Shown one piece after another: positions 11,801 to 22,560 of a stretch of DNA of 64,000 bases. The notes below the pieces were generated by a model. It was not told the DNA's origin and searched no databases. It saw only the letters and a program-made list of their open reading frames with translations. How positions within the stretch are numbered: position 1 is the stretch's first letter; the number at the start of each line of letters is the position of its first letter. This stretch comes from Protula sp. h YS-2021. Lineage: Eukaryota > Annelida > Polychaeta > Sabellida > Serpulidae. A program made the translations under genes and the position numbers. The stretch covers positions 26,219,116 through 26,283,115 of the forward strand of contig OX457026.1 in assembly GCA_949752745.1 (NCBI GenBank). Direction: 5' to 3'.

Positions 11801-14800
11801 AGAACAGGCGTCTGTCAACAACAGTGATTCGACCACAGCCCACAGGCCTGAATTAAAAGCTCAACAATGACTTCATCAATTAGGCATATATGGCAACAAA
11901 AGGCAAAAATGGAAGGATAAATATTTTGTTTTGCCTTGTCAATTAAGTTCATGCCCAGCACTTCCTGTCATTTTATAATTTTCATATCCTCGTTGCTAAA
12001 AATAGAGGCACAACAAATAAACCCCTCCCTTCACTCCCGGCGTTACTTAGGAAAAAAGTGAAGTGTTGACAACGTGCAAACTGTGGAGAAAACCACAAGC
12101 TACAACTACAGCGGAATACACAAAGGCGTGTGGCTATTCAACGAAAGGTTTTCCAAATGATGCTTGTCAATGTCTAACCAAAAAGACACAGTAAGTTGCA
12201 GTAAAAAAATGTAAAATTTGAAGCTTGCTTCGTCTGACATATTTGGTCAAATTGGTGAATTTTGTCAAAATTTGCAAAAAAAAAAAAGAAAGAAAGAAAG
12301 AAAAAAATAGACTTGTCCCAGAAACGGTTTGAGACGTTTTCGAACTCTCCACTGTACAACTGCCGATGCAAGGTATGAATATCTATCTTGACCAATTCCA
12401 CCCAAACTGTCTAATGTGGCCAAATGTCGAGAAACACATCAGAAGCTGTGAGGGAGACTGCCATTTGGACCTCGTTTTCAAACTCTATATACACAAGGTT
12501 CGTGCGGAATTTTCCTGATCAATTTTCAGGAGTTTCCAGGAGATTTTGCATCCGTTTTCCAGGAGTTTTCCAGGAGATTTCATTAGTTTTCCAGATTTCA
12601 ACAAGAATGTCCAGGGACATTGTGACCAGCTGAGATCTAGTCAATCAAGTATCAAAAGGCTTGTATGGTTGCCAAAAAGAGGTAGTCAAAATATAAAACC
12701 GTTTACTGAAAATTTTTTAAAGGCCGTCATTTGCTCAGTCTCCTGCGGATCTAAACAAAGAAAGATTCCTAACGTTGGACTGCACCTAAAAATGAAAGCA
12801 ATCTGACTAAAATTATTGGCAGAAGAACTTTTTGAAAAACAAACGGCGGCATGAGGCAACTTTTTGGAGGTGCGCAAAAAAAAAATGTTGCAGAAAACAT
12901 TACATAAAGAGCAATATTCTAAAAGATCGAATAAATCTAATCAAACTGCAGCTAGCAACGTATTTTGGAAAACAAAAAGATTTAAAATACCGCCAATTGG
13001 CCATTTTTTTTGCAGAATCGACAAAAAAAGTAATTTTCAAAAGGAAACATCCATAGCACATCCGTACAAAATTTTAGGGGGGTGGTGGCGGCGGTCTAAA
13101 TTGTTGAAGAAGCATTTTGAAAATTACCAACCAAAACATTTCAACCCCCACCCCCCCCCCCCCCCCAATTTTTGGCGGATCACCAAAAAAAGGAATTTTT
13201 CAAGACAGGACTATCTAGAGAACATTCTTATAAAATTGGAAAAGGAATCTGATTAAAACTGGAGGAAAAGAAGCATTTTAAGCTAAAGATTACATACGCA
13301 CATACGTACACACGTACATATGTACATGCAGACGACAGATGCCCTTCTACTGATGTGATAAGACCAGCCCATCAGCTGGTCTAAAAAGCGAATAAATTAG
13401 TATAAAGTATAATTGTTTGATTTATTAATCAGCATCCATAAATACATAGGCATAAAATGGGGGAATGTGGTTGAACCGAAGTGTACGCCAAGGCATACGC
13501 AAATATGATGATGTCACCAAGATATTAAACTAATAAAATTATTAGATATTACCTATTTTTAACATGTACTTCAGGATTGAGACATCGTAAAATTTTGTGG
13601 TCGCCCGGAGGACGACCAATTTTAGAAAGTTAGTCGCCCGGCACAAAAGTTAGTCGCCCGGCGCAATCTTTGCAAAATTTGTCTAGCCCGCCTCACGTGA
13701 AAAAGCAACAACGAAATGGTGTTTAAAATAATCAACAGTATTTACCTGAAAATATTCAGAAAAAAAGTTAGTCGCCACTCGGGCGACCAACGCAAAAAAG
13801 TTGGTCGCCCGAGCCGAAAGTTGGTCGCCACGGGCGACCGCGAAATCTCAACCCTGTACTTTCTGTTATGAATAGGCGTTAGTGAAAAATATTTACAGTG
13901 AAATCTCGTTAAACCGACATCGCCGGGACTGAGCAAAAAGTGTCGGTCAAACGATATGTCGGTTAAAAGGTACTGGGGGTCAATGGGGTAAATCCTTCGG
14001 GACCGTGAAAACATGTCGGTTAAAACGATATGTCGGTTAAAGCGATGTCGGTTTAAATGGACTCGACTGTATATGTTTACATCGTGAACAGACAAATATG
14101 ATTTCCTGTAGTCGGAAAATATTTTTAAGCAAAAAATGTCTGTAGCTCGTAAAGGTGGACTTAAATTACATACAAGGCCCTTGATCAAAGCCTCATCCTG
14201 TGCGAGTAATGTGTGAACGGCCTAAATGTATCACAGCCATAATGGACATGGAAATATTTATCTTTATTACTAGAAGTTCATATGAAAAGTGTCTACGATG
14301 TACCAGATTTTGAAAAAAAGGACAAATGGAAAATCACCTATTTTTATTTAAATTTATCTCAAACTCTGGATATATGATTATATATATATATCAGTGACTT
14401 TTGATTAGAGATAAGGCGTTCGAAATTTATTTTCGAACTCATCACAGTAAAACTATAATTTTTTATCTTGATCAATCTTGCCACATTGACTCATTTGGTC
14501 CAATTTCGGAGAACAAAAACTGGTTGATCTCGAACAGAGAGACTGCAAGAGAAATGGACTTCATTTTCGAAATCTCCACCATACACATTATAATATAAAT
14601 GAACAATTCGTAAAATGTTGTTTTACACAAAATAATACTGCACCGGATTTACTTTGGTAGGATTTTGGTGTGATTATTGTTAAAATATTAGTAGATATCA
14701 ATGTTTATCAACCATGCCACCGTTGGTCACAATGTCCTTGGACATTCCTTTTTCACTGTCTTATTTCCAAAGTGTCAAGTTCATAATGTCACGTTATATT

Positions 14801-17800
14801 TTCTTGCAGCTACACAACGTTCTCACACAAGATCAAAATTGCTAGAAATAAATTTTATATTCTCATATATTCTTCCCCAGAAAAACATTTATATTCGTAA
14901 AAAAAAACTCACCGATGTGTACAGATCCACTTGGTAAATAGTTCCGTTGGCACCGCCCGCAAACAGTCTGTGCCCGGCCTTATCCACCACCAGTGACGTC
15001 ATGGCGCAGTCAAAGACGAGATTCACCAACAGCCGCCCCGAGCACAGTTCATAAACCTACAAGGCAGCACATGCAAAAATCTTTTTCTCTTACTATCGTT
15101 AATACATGTCTTTTTCTTTATTTTTTATTACCCTTTTTTCCTGTCTCTTTCGGTCTCGTTGCTAGTGAAAATATTACAAGCATCAACACTTGTCCACCGT
15201 TTAGAACAGAAGCTATAGTTACACAACTCGGCTACAAAAAATTTCATTTACTATATTTCTCTTTGCACTAAGCATCAGTAAGTTCGCGTTATCAATTCGC
15301 TTTCTGCAAACTCACTGTCCACCTTTATTATAATATACACGATATAAAATTGTAAATTTACAACGTTAGTGTCGGATGTAGTTTCCATAAATGACATGGC
15401 CTGGTGTTCAGTGACCGAAAGGGCAGCTACAGCGATGTAACGCAGGATAAATGCCGGAAGCTCAACGCGCCCTCCCGTTCCGCCCCAGCTCCTCCCGTGC
15501 AGCAGGTTGCTTTTTTCTGCCCCCCCCCCCCCCCGAACCCTCTCTCCCTCTCCCTCCGCTTTTCCAGCCAGATGAGTCGTCCCCTTCACACGTTACCTTA
15601 CACGTGTGGTCCAGTGAGGACGTGAAGACCCGGGCCCTGACGCCGCCGTGACCCACGTACACGTCACTGACCGGAAGTGAGTGGTCCGACCACGTGTGAC
15701 GTGCTTCCCGTGACGTACTTCCGGACGCATCTACAACTCTATAAGTGCAAAAGAATAAAATGGAAAACGCGACAAAAGTGAGACGTGTATTGACGTGATA
15801 TGGTCTACCTGATTGTCATTCTGACCTCATACACCATCATACATTCATTTTACCAACTAAGAAGGCGATTTATCCCGCCGTTCTCGTGACTTTTTGTTGG
15901 CAAGGTTTGGGCTTAAAGTAAACGTCTACCGTTCACTGGGATAGACATAATGACACAATATAAACAAGTAAGTATTTGTGCAACACAAGCAGGCCCCAAC
16001 TGCCCCCCAAATTCATAGGGGTATAAAGCGATGACGGACAGACGGACGGACGGACAGACGGACACCCCAAACCTATAGGCCCCAATCCGAAGGGTTGGGG
16101 CCTAACAAATGTAGCGTAACACATAATGGTCTTCTTTTTCTTTCCTTTTTCTAAGTTAAGAGTGTGTGTGCTCTTGTTTACAGACAGGTTTGATTATGCG
16201 AGCCATAAATAGCTTCGTTAAGTCACTAAGGCCAGCAACTGGGTTATACCTCCGTAGCAAATTCAAAGATAAACCAGCCTGTGAACTTGTTACCTGGCAA
16301 ATGACCAGGCCAGGACGAGGTTATCTGCCCCCGCGCTCACGAAATGACTGCCATCATCAGTGAATCGGATACACGTCACGCTCTGGTAATGCCTGGCTAA
16401 AACGGCCAGTAAGTTTCCTGTGCTCACCTGAAACAGTTTTTGTTTCCTCATTGCTTTAACCTGACTTGTAATTTCGATCACAGTATGTATGACTGTTGAA
16501 TTTTTTAAACAGATGGTGCATTTCTCACCCGTAACGTGTTTACATAAAGGTAAATCACGATCTCTGGGGAATGAAAAATAGTAAAATAATCATATTAACT
16601 TGAAACATGCGCAATCTGTGCAAGCGGAGTTAAACTGCAAATCTGTGAACGGGATGGGGCGGGGCCAGGTGGGATAATTGTACACACTCAGCAAAGACAC
16701 TCCGACACACGATATACTTTTGTCGACCGAAGGGTTCTACTCACCTGCCACACGTGAAGAAGCTCCTGTATGGCCGCTACACAGTACAAGCCGTCTGGGC
16801 TCAGCGCTAACGCCGACACCCTGCCAGGGACAACTAGTCGCTGGTGTATCTGCTCCTATATGACGCAAAAACAGTGCATTCAACACTTCAACTCTTCAAA
16901 TATATATAAAAGACCCCAAATGTTAACCCGTGTCTGTTAATTTCCAAAACAAGACTCAATTGGACACTTCATTACTCGTCAAAAGTCCTATGTTGATTCT
17001 GCTCCAATACGCTTTCATGTATCGGCAATGTTGAAATAAAGTGGCCTTTTTACGACAGCCAACCGTTGCCAGTTAATTAACATATGGCAACTTTTTTTAC
17101 GCGTCATTTTATCACGAACGAAACAAGACAATCATAGATTTCACATCCCCGCCGCGCTTATCTTCCCTTAAGGTATAGTAAACAACTACGGTGAATAGTA
17201 AACAAGATACAGCCTGGACAAACTTGCCTGAAAAACAACAAAGTCTAAATTGTGAAAAATCGCCAAAATTACATTTTTTGAAGAAATCCAAACATAACCT
17301 GACGTTGCACAACTGCATTTTATATACTTTCTACCTGTAGGGTTTTATTTGTCTACGATAAATAGTAACAAAGATACAGCCTGGACAAACTTTTTCTGAA
17401 AAACGACAAAGTCCAAATTTTCAAAAAAATCGCCAAAATCACATGGTTTGAAAAAAATCGAAAAAAAAACCTGACATTGCACAACTACACGTTATACACT
17501 TTCTTGCTGTAGGGTTTTATTAATCTCTGAGGAATAGTGACAAAGCTACAGCCTGGACAAAGAGGATTGCGGACGGACGGACAGACGGACACGAGGCGTT
17601 TCTATATCCCCCGCCCCCCCCCCCCCGGCTAGGGTGGCAGGGGATAATAATATCCGCAAAATGTATAAACTTCTTACTCGTTTCTGAAGTAACCACAGAT
17701 GTACAAGAGGCTTGCTATTCACGGCACTGAGCAGGTAATCATTACCCAACAAGCACAACGTCCTCGGACCACTACTGCTGCCCTTGTACGTACATAACGA

Positions 17801-17869
17801 CGTTCCTGTCACTGGGTCCCACACGCTGACGTTCCAAAGTTGCCCTGAGGCTTCGCTTGTGTATAGTAC
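5619..17869 (-). CDS. WDR18: WDR18-like WD40-repeat protein, six exons (gene partial in this reading)
   Basis: Six minus-strand exons (17869-17678, 16855-16745, 16427-16294, 15738-15597, 15056-14913, 5823-5619) join with consistent phases; the first five connect directly at GT-AG sites. They give about 309 codons of a family that is usually around 430 residues. Order and sequence follow vertebrate WDR18: an N-terminal VWDP..G-L-TYKG blade, then [52 protein letters not shown] and [21 protein letters not shown]18 (Ipi3 in yeast) is a nucleolar/nuclear subunit with PELP1 and TEX10 of the complex that processes the ITS2 region of pre-60S ribosomes. Missing here: a short initiator exon upstream of 17,869, one exon inside the 9-kb intron between 14,912 and 5,824, and the C-terminal exon(s) encoding the family's coiled tail. 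I am confident of the family and less sure of the gene's outer limits. Confidence 0.88.
5824..8160. other. intron sequence, no exon recognised
   Basis: Part of the ~9-kb intron of the WDR18-like gene. It is unassigned DNA apart from a C-run at about 7,318-7,330 and short homopolymers. Small open frames here have no splice context or family resemblance. Confidence 0.45.
8168..8264. repeat. degenerate ~10-11-bp tandem repeat
   Basis: Repeats of GTAG-TGACAG/GTAGGTGATAG in tandem, about nine copies, inside the large intron. Confidence 0.7.
8301..8348 (-). CDS. weak candidate for the missing WDR18-like exon
   Basis: On the minus strand a T-rich stretch ending CATAAG at 8,349 is followed in phase 0 by [14 protein letters not shown]. 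This sits where the family has an RE...KVFKGH segment before QVTC. The acceptor phase fits. The possible donors (CAT|GTGCAT or GCA|GTGATT) are poor, and the match is short. I list it only as the best candidate found in this intron. Confidence 0.15.
9121..9850. repeat. 44-bp minisatellite, about 16 copies
   Basis: Head-to-tail 44-bp units reading CGGCTACATCAGCACAGCAG then GTAGACTACAGATGCCAATCTAGA. They are very uniform from 9,180 to 9,750 with degenerate copies at both ends. Some copies carry a two-base deletion (AGCACACAGG). It sits in the large intron of the WDR18-like gene. Confidence 0.92.
10180..10615. repeat. dispersed repeat block with GGACGGAC tract
   Basis: Contains CAGCCTGGACAA, two imperfect ~155-bp units (TGC(A)CAC-TTCA-TATGTGCTCTAT), then ACGCGGACGGACGGACAGAC and CTATATCCCCCTGTTACAG. 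It shares words and layout with the block at 17.2-17.65 kb. Confidence 0.65.
10616..13566. other. intron sequence, no exon recognised
   Basis: AT-rich intron DNA. It contains A-runs near 11,680 and 12,280, degenerate CCAGGAG-TTT repeats near 12,525-12,600, and a long C-run at about 13,147-13,167. No convincing exon. Confidence 0.45.
13572..13856. mobile_element. 285-bp inverted-repeat element (MITE-like), TACTT duplication
   Basis: Ends CAGGATTGAGACATCG and, inverted, CAGGGTTGAGATTTCG. Inside each end are arrays of GTCGCCCG words in opposite orientation (TTAGTCGCCCGG and GGTCGCCCGAGC). The five bases TACTT flank both ends (13,567-13,571 and 13,857-13,861), as expected for a target-site duplication. 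There is no coding capacity, so it would have been moved by a transposase elsewhere. Superfamily not assigned. Confidence 0.7.
13896..14069. mobile_element. 174-bp MITE, pogo/Tigger-like ends, TA target
   Basis: Terminal inverted repeats CAGTGAAATCTCGTTAAACC and, inverted, CAGTCGAGTCCATTTAAACC, both continuing GACATCG, flanked by TA on each side. The interior repeats GATATGTCGGTTAA. CAGT...CTCGTTAAA ends with a TA target are typical of pogo/Tigger-type Tc1-mariner derivatives. It lies 40 bp from the previous element. Confidence 0.75.
14913..15056 (-). CDS. WDR18: WDR18-like exon with NLVFD blade
   Basis: 48 codons, phase 0 at both ends, acceptor TTGTAG and donor TCG|GTGAGT. It encodes [20 protein letters not shown] and ends [11 protein letters not shown], matching the WDR18 blade that ends IFQVDLFTW in vertebrates. 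Confidence 0.9.
15597..15738 (-). CDS. WDR18: WDR18-like exon with SSLDHT blade
   Basis: 142 bp. The acceptor must be the CTTATAG ending at 15,739, not the TAG eight bases further in, because only that choice completes the split Arg codon and keeps frame. It encodes VVDASG...[12 protein letters not shown] and [13 protein letters not shown], and ends phase 0 at AAG|GTAACG. A C-run (about 15,520-15,535) lies in the following intron. Confidence 0.88.
15910..16110. repeat. dispersed repeat end: GGACGGAC tract inside hairpin
   Basis: A GACGGACAGACGGACGGACG tract is enclosed by an outer inverted pair AGGCCCCAAC/GTTGGGGCCT (15,991 and 16,093) and inner CCCC-AA-TCATAGGGG and CCCCAAACCTATAGG segments. 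It lies in the intron between two WDR18-like exons. Confidence 0.65.
16294..16427 (-). CDS. WDR18: WDR18-like exon with RHYQSV blade
   Basis: 134 bp beginning phase 0 ([19 protein letters not shown]) and ending after two bases of an Arg codon, acceptor TTTCAG and donor CAG|GTAACA. The STGNLL and RHYQ-V-C words are diagnostic of WDR18 rather than of a generic WD40 protein. Confidence 0.9.
16745..16855 (-). CDS. WDR18: WDR18-like exon 37 codons
   Basis: 37 codons, phase 0 at both ends, acceptor CATATAG and donor CAG|GTGAGT. It encodes [20 protein letters not shown] and continues DGLY...LLHVWQ, matching the second WD blade of WDR18. CpG and codon use contrast with the AT-rich introns. Confidence 0.88.
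17190..17645. repeat. ~167-172-bp tandem repeat with GGACGGAC tract and C-run
   Basis: Units restart at CAGCCTGGACAAA near 17,210, 17,377 and 17,549. They share AAAAATCGCCAAAAT, TGCACAACT and CTGTAGGGTTTTATT. The last unit runs into GCGGACGGACGGACAGACGG and TATATCCCC plus a C-run. Intronic. Confidence 0.8.
17678..17869 (-). CDS. WDR18: WDR18-like exon, first recognised (N-terminal blade)
   Basis: 64 codons, phase 0 at both ends, opening [19 protein letters not shown] and ending LWLLQKR. The acceptor is TTTTAG and the donor CGA|GTAAGA. It aligns with the start of WDR18 (the IWE/VWD blade with a TYKG strand), lacking only the first few residues. These must lie in a short upstream exon that I could not locate. 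Confidence 0.85.
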
Positions 17870-18619
17870 CTAAAACATTCAATGGACAGCTTGATTTCAG
17901 TATGTTGGGAGGGGCCATTGGGGTGGGGCGGGGCTGCTTGCCTCAGCTTCCTACCATGTCATCTTTTTACTGTAACTATGCAAGGTGCCCTTGGCATGCT
18001 AGTTGATGTTCCTAATAGCCATGGTGTACAGGTGCAGCGTGCATTTATTGGAATGTGAAAAAAATTATCACATTTTAAAAATGCGTTTCTAACACAACAA
18101 CAGCGCTGTATCAATTCCCAAGTATTTGATGTATTTATCCACTGATTTTTAAGCCCCTATTTTTCTGTGCGTCTATGTTTAGCCACCAAAAACTGGAGTC
18201 CTGTTTTTGCGTAAATCTCGTAGAAGAAATTCTCAATCTGCTTATTGTGCACGAACTTTCAGTAATGTTTGAAAAATAGGGACTGGTATCCATGATTCGT
18301 GCCTCAGAACATATGAAGTTGGCCCCCATTTGTGGAATAGTGGAAGGTTTTCGGACTCTGACAAAGAGATACACGACGTTAATTTATGAAGAGCTAACTC
18401 GGAGCTACCCAAAATGGACTTCAATATGCGTTAACACAGGCGGAATCACGGCTCTATTACAATATTACCAGACATTTGTATTTCATGTGTCAAGTAGTTT
18501 TCCATCCATATAAGTCAAACTTCTCATTCTTGTGGCTTTACCAATTCGTACCATCCGCCTCGTACGCATACGAGGGAGGAGGGGATGGAACTACGAGTAC
18601 TTAGAGTAGATCACAATTG
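17870..18619. other. expected 5' region of the WDR18-like gene
   Basis: No initiator exon could be pinned down: only about five to eight codons are expected and these cannot be recognised by eye. Otherwise unassigned. Confidence 0.35.
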
Positions 18620-18628
18620 CTAACAACA

Positions 18629-19125
18629 TAGTCCCAGCGGACCCTTTCTGTCTTCCTAGGTCAGAAAGGGTCACAGTTCCTGTAATAGAAATCACCATTG
18701 ATCTCAATTTTCGCGGCTCTAGATCTTTCGGCGCATGTTCCAGGAGACCGAGGTTCGGAGTGGCATGCCTTTTCTTAAAAAGCACACTGAGAAGTATCCT
18801 GGCGCACTATTTTCGACCTCGTCCAAACTACCAAAGTGGAGTAAAGAATGGTTTTACAACTGCAGATTCATTGTTGTTGTGGGCGATAATGGGAGATTCT
18901 TTATTCTGATCTGAAGAAAACATCTATTTTTCTCATTACAAAATTGTTATTTGACCATAAAAATTGTGCGCCATAATTTATAATTGGGTTATTTATGTGA
19001 TGCACCCTTTCTAAAATAACGCCATTAGGCCCAGTCGTGCGCCGAGATTGAAAAATTGAGATCAATGACAAGTTATATTATAGGAACTATGACTCTTGCT
19101 AGGAAGCAAGAGTCATCTAGGACTA
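18629..19125. mobile_element. 497-bp inverted-repeat element with hairpin-bearing ends, 9-bp duplication
   Basis: Ends TAGTCCCAG and CTAGGACTA, flanked by the same nine bases CTAACAACA (18,620-18,628 and 19,126-19,134). The inverted repeats run about 90 bp (…AGTTCCT-TAATA…CATTGATCTCAATTTT). Each contains a perfect short hairpin: GACCCTTTCTG/CAGAAAGGGTC on the left, ATGACTCTTGCT/AGCAAGAGTCAT on the right. No coding capacity. A 9-bp duplication with long inverted ends fits the Mutator group, but that assignment is tentative. Confidence 0.75.
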
Positions 19126-19134
19126 CTAACAACA

Positions 19135-20340
19135 CAGTGTTTAATTCTAACCAAACTTAATGAACCAGATGCAAATTGCCAACCCTTCGATTCAAAATAT
19201 TCTTTATTTTACAATACCTAACAAAAATTGTTTCAGCCACAGAAGATGTTCTTTTCACTCTCTCCAATTTCGAATAACTGTAATCAGTCTCCTCGTACAC
19301 ACACGAGTTAATAGGCGATAATATGTGATTTTAGCCGCTACAAAAGGCAACGCTTGAATGCCAGGCAAACAATTCAAAATCTATTAGATATGGTCTGTTT
19401 TATTATAACATCGGTAAATATTACTACGACAACTGGTTTTATCAGATAAATATTTAGATTTACCTCACAGTTCATCTGTTGTTTACACCACTCTTCGTGC
19501 AGACTCAAAATAGTGTAGCTATTCATTCGATCGTATTATTTATTTAGTTTGCAAAGATCCTCGTTATAAAACACCAGACTCCTGAGAGGATCTATTTGTA
19601 ATGTATAAAATACGAGCGAATGAATATTTTTAAAAAACAATTCTTTCCTCTTATGAGTACTGTTTTCGAGGAATCGCCAACGTGTCTGAAGAGAGCAGAA
19701 TTATTACGCACAATAGACCTGAGGTTGGGCAGTGGACAACGTGTAAAGACAAGCCCCATATGTTATCTTTTCTGATTTGTTAGTGAAGTCTTCACTTATC
19801 AAAGGCGGAATGAGAATACAGAGAAACAAGACGTACAAAGTGCAAATTTTAAGTAACAATGAATTGATAGTGTACCAAATTATAATCATCAGATACATAA
19901 TGAATCCGAGAATACAGTGGATATGACTTTTTTTAAGTCTTAGATTGTTAATCAAAGCAAGAAAAAGCAGATACAGATTTTTATACGAAACTTATAACTT
20001 ATACAGATGTTATACGAAAGTTATGTTCCATATAAAGAATTTAGGGAATTGAACAATGTTAACTAAACACACACTTTGATAAAATCGACACAACATTGAA
20101 GGCTGAATGGCTGCACTGACGCAGACTACTGAAAATTAGAATATATATGGGACTTTGCATATAAGGCAACGTTCACTGCGCTCTTCTGCGACTTGCTTCA
20201 TTTAATGCTAAGCTTACGTTCGGAAAAGTGTGATATTATCCTAATGTGCATGCTAACAAAGCAAGATAACACCATACTTATAAGTTAACAATGATATTCA
20301 TTCAAATTTTAGCAACGCTGGATCAGATCTCTAGAATTCT
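19135..20340. other. AT-rich sequence, no recognised gene
   Basis: Nothing recognised. Short open frames are isolated and lack family resemblance. Confidence 0.45.
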
Positions 20341-20392
20341 TTAGAATGAGTGACCCTCAAATACTAAATCCAAACCAAGGTCTACATATCTA

Positions 20393-22560
20393 TTGCGCTC
20401 GAGACCGATAAAGAGAAAACCAATTGATTCTATGGATACTGAACAAAATGACTATTTTAAGGTAATGTTCGCAAAATTACTTTCAAGACTAGAAGACAGG
20501 AAAACAATAAAAAACCACTTTAGAAAAGGATATAAAGCTTCACTTGATAGATTTAAAACTTGCAGAATTGACATCGGACTTTGAAGCTGTGGGCATCTTA
20601 AATAAAGAAATAAAACGGATATCAACGTTCTGAAAATAGATACTGAAACAAAACTACAAGAAGACAGCTGTAACAAATACAAAAACTCCAAGCAGTGCTA
20701 GTTGCTCAAGCAAAATAATCAAAAATGAAAACAGGGATTTAAAGAGATATTCTCAAAGGCAAAATATATTATTTGAAGGTATCCCTGAAAAACGGGGTGA
20801 ACACTGCAAACATGCTAATGATACTACTGTGATTAGTTACATGGGTATGAAGGGAACATAAGCAAAACTGGTAAAGCCTATCTTCCCGGTTAATACGATT
20901 CCCACAAATATTGACCAATCGCTACACGATTTCGCTCACAGAGTGCAAAGTATGTAATCTACTAAAGACACAGAATGCTGAAGGGAGCATGGGCATTTGT
21001 AAACCCTACTTACTGAATGAATAGAGACAAGACAAGCTACTTATCGGAAAATTCACTGAATATATACTTTGGATACAGTTGAAGATTCGGACATCTCCAT
21101 TGGTCAGATACACCAGCAGAAAAAAGGTGAGTACACTGGCTTCTTAGGCCAACATTCACCTTTCTCAAATTTTTGTGGTGACTAATTTAAAATTGATACT
21201 GTATGTTACCCAAATTTACAGAAATTCTATCAAATGTCAAAGGTGCGTCAATGCGACGATACAAACTATTATTATATGCTGAAATAATGTTTCAATGAAA
21301 CCCAAGGACTATCAACAAAAATTTGAAACACAATTACTACTTCGTGTGGAGAAATACCTATTCCTGTGTTTCAATATGCAGTCATGCAAAAAAAGCTTTG
21401 CGATCACAATTCGGGTTACCAGAACTGCGACTGGCACCACTTTCAACTGAACACAAAGTACTCGTTCAGTGTTCACAGCATAAAAAATCCGGGGTGCAGG
21501 TGTAGCGTCTTCAATTTGCTGATGACTGCATGCATATGGTTAAGGACATTCCGTCTATATATGCGCTCATCGAAAATTTTGCGGGTTTTTTTTTCAATAT
21601 TTTCTTGCTCAAAACCAAAAAATCTACCTTGGTTTTTAGGCCCATGGAGGATTAAAAAATTTTAAGTTTAAATAAATAATAAAATGTAATGAAATCTGAA
21701 TACATTGCATGGAATAACAAACACATTCTAGTCGCAGACACTGTTTGTTTATCAAAAGTTGGTTTGAAAAGGGTGTTATATATTCAGGACTTTGCAGATG
21801 CGCATGAAAACTGCATGGCTTTTAGTGAATTTACAATGAAATACGGCATTAGAAATAAATTTTCAAACTGGTTTGTGCCACTGGAAATGCTATAAAATCG
21901 ACACCGTTACTTGCAGATGCCCTGTCAAACGCAATGCCACTAATCAGCTTTGAAAGCACTTTTTTCAAATTTACTAGTGGTTCACAAACTGAAAATTCTA
22001 AAGCAAGTTGAGATTTTACTGGAAATTTATATCATTAGTTTCGGAAGACCCTTCTCAAGTAAATAAACAGCCGACTGTTGATCATGTATGCAAAGAAGTT
22101 ATCTATGACACCCTAAGGAAAGCCAAAAAATGTCTAAAGGAACCAATAATGTTGTCTTTCCAGTTTAAAATCATTCATGATGTTACCAATGGTGGCGCTA
22201 ACTTGGCGAAATAAAATATGAGAAATAGTGAATTGTGCGTATACTGCAACAAGCATTTCGCTGATGCAGCTCTCCGTGCGCTTCTAAAATGTACTCTGAC
22301 CTTAGAGTTGCTGAAACAGGTTTTAGACCATATAGACCCATCTTACAATTTTGTGTTCGGAGCAGACAATCAAGCGGTTAATATGATGTTTTTAATAATC
22401 AAGCAATATATTTGTCAAGTAAGAGGCTGTAATAAACAATTCTCACTCTTTGTTGTTTTACAAGAAATACAGAAGAGAATACAAACAGATAAAAACATTG
22501 AATGAAGAAAGTTATTCATTAAAATGACTTGGTTTTGAACAACATATCAGAGAAAGTGAA
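20393..22560 (+). mobile_element. L1-like non-LTR retrotransposon relic, heavily mutated
   Basis: A degenerate ORF1-like stretch (about 20,393-20,830) reads as Lys/Glu-rich coiled coil followed by RYSQRQNILFEGIPEK, the motif that follows the coiled coil in L1-clade ORF1 proteins. A reverse-transcriptase fragment carries FADD (21,515-21,526; LQFADDC context) and the downstream LKTKKSTLVF strand. The tail (21,690-22,505) has L1-type words KYGIRNKFSNW, LSFQFKIIHDV and a CVYC...LLKC zinc-like motif. Frames are broken by many stops and shifts. The endonuclease and most of the RT are absent between about 20,900 and 21,360, which indicates an internal deletion. Old and inactive. Confidence 0.8.

Noticed and set aside
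15731..15738. Acceptor TTGTAG just inside the 15.6-15.74 kb exon
   Set aside because: Using it would leave the split codon out of phase with the preceding exon. The upstream TTATAG restores frame and family alignment.
21366..21505. Apparent fibronectin-type exon (NTKYSFSVHSIKNPGC) with AG/GT borders
   Set aside because: Shifting frame just downstream shows FADD and other reverse-transcriptase words, so this is part of the L1-like relic.
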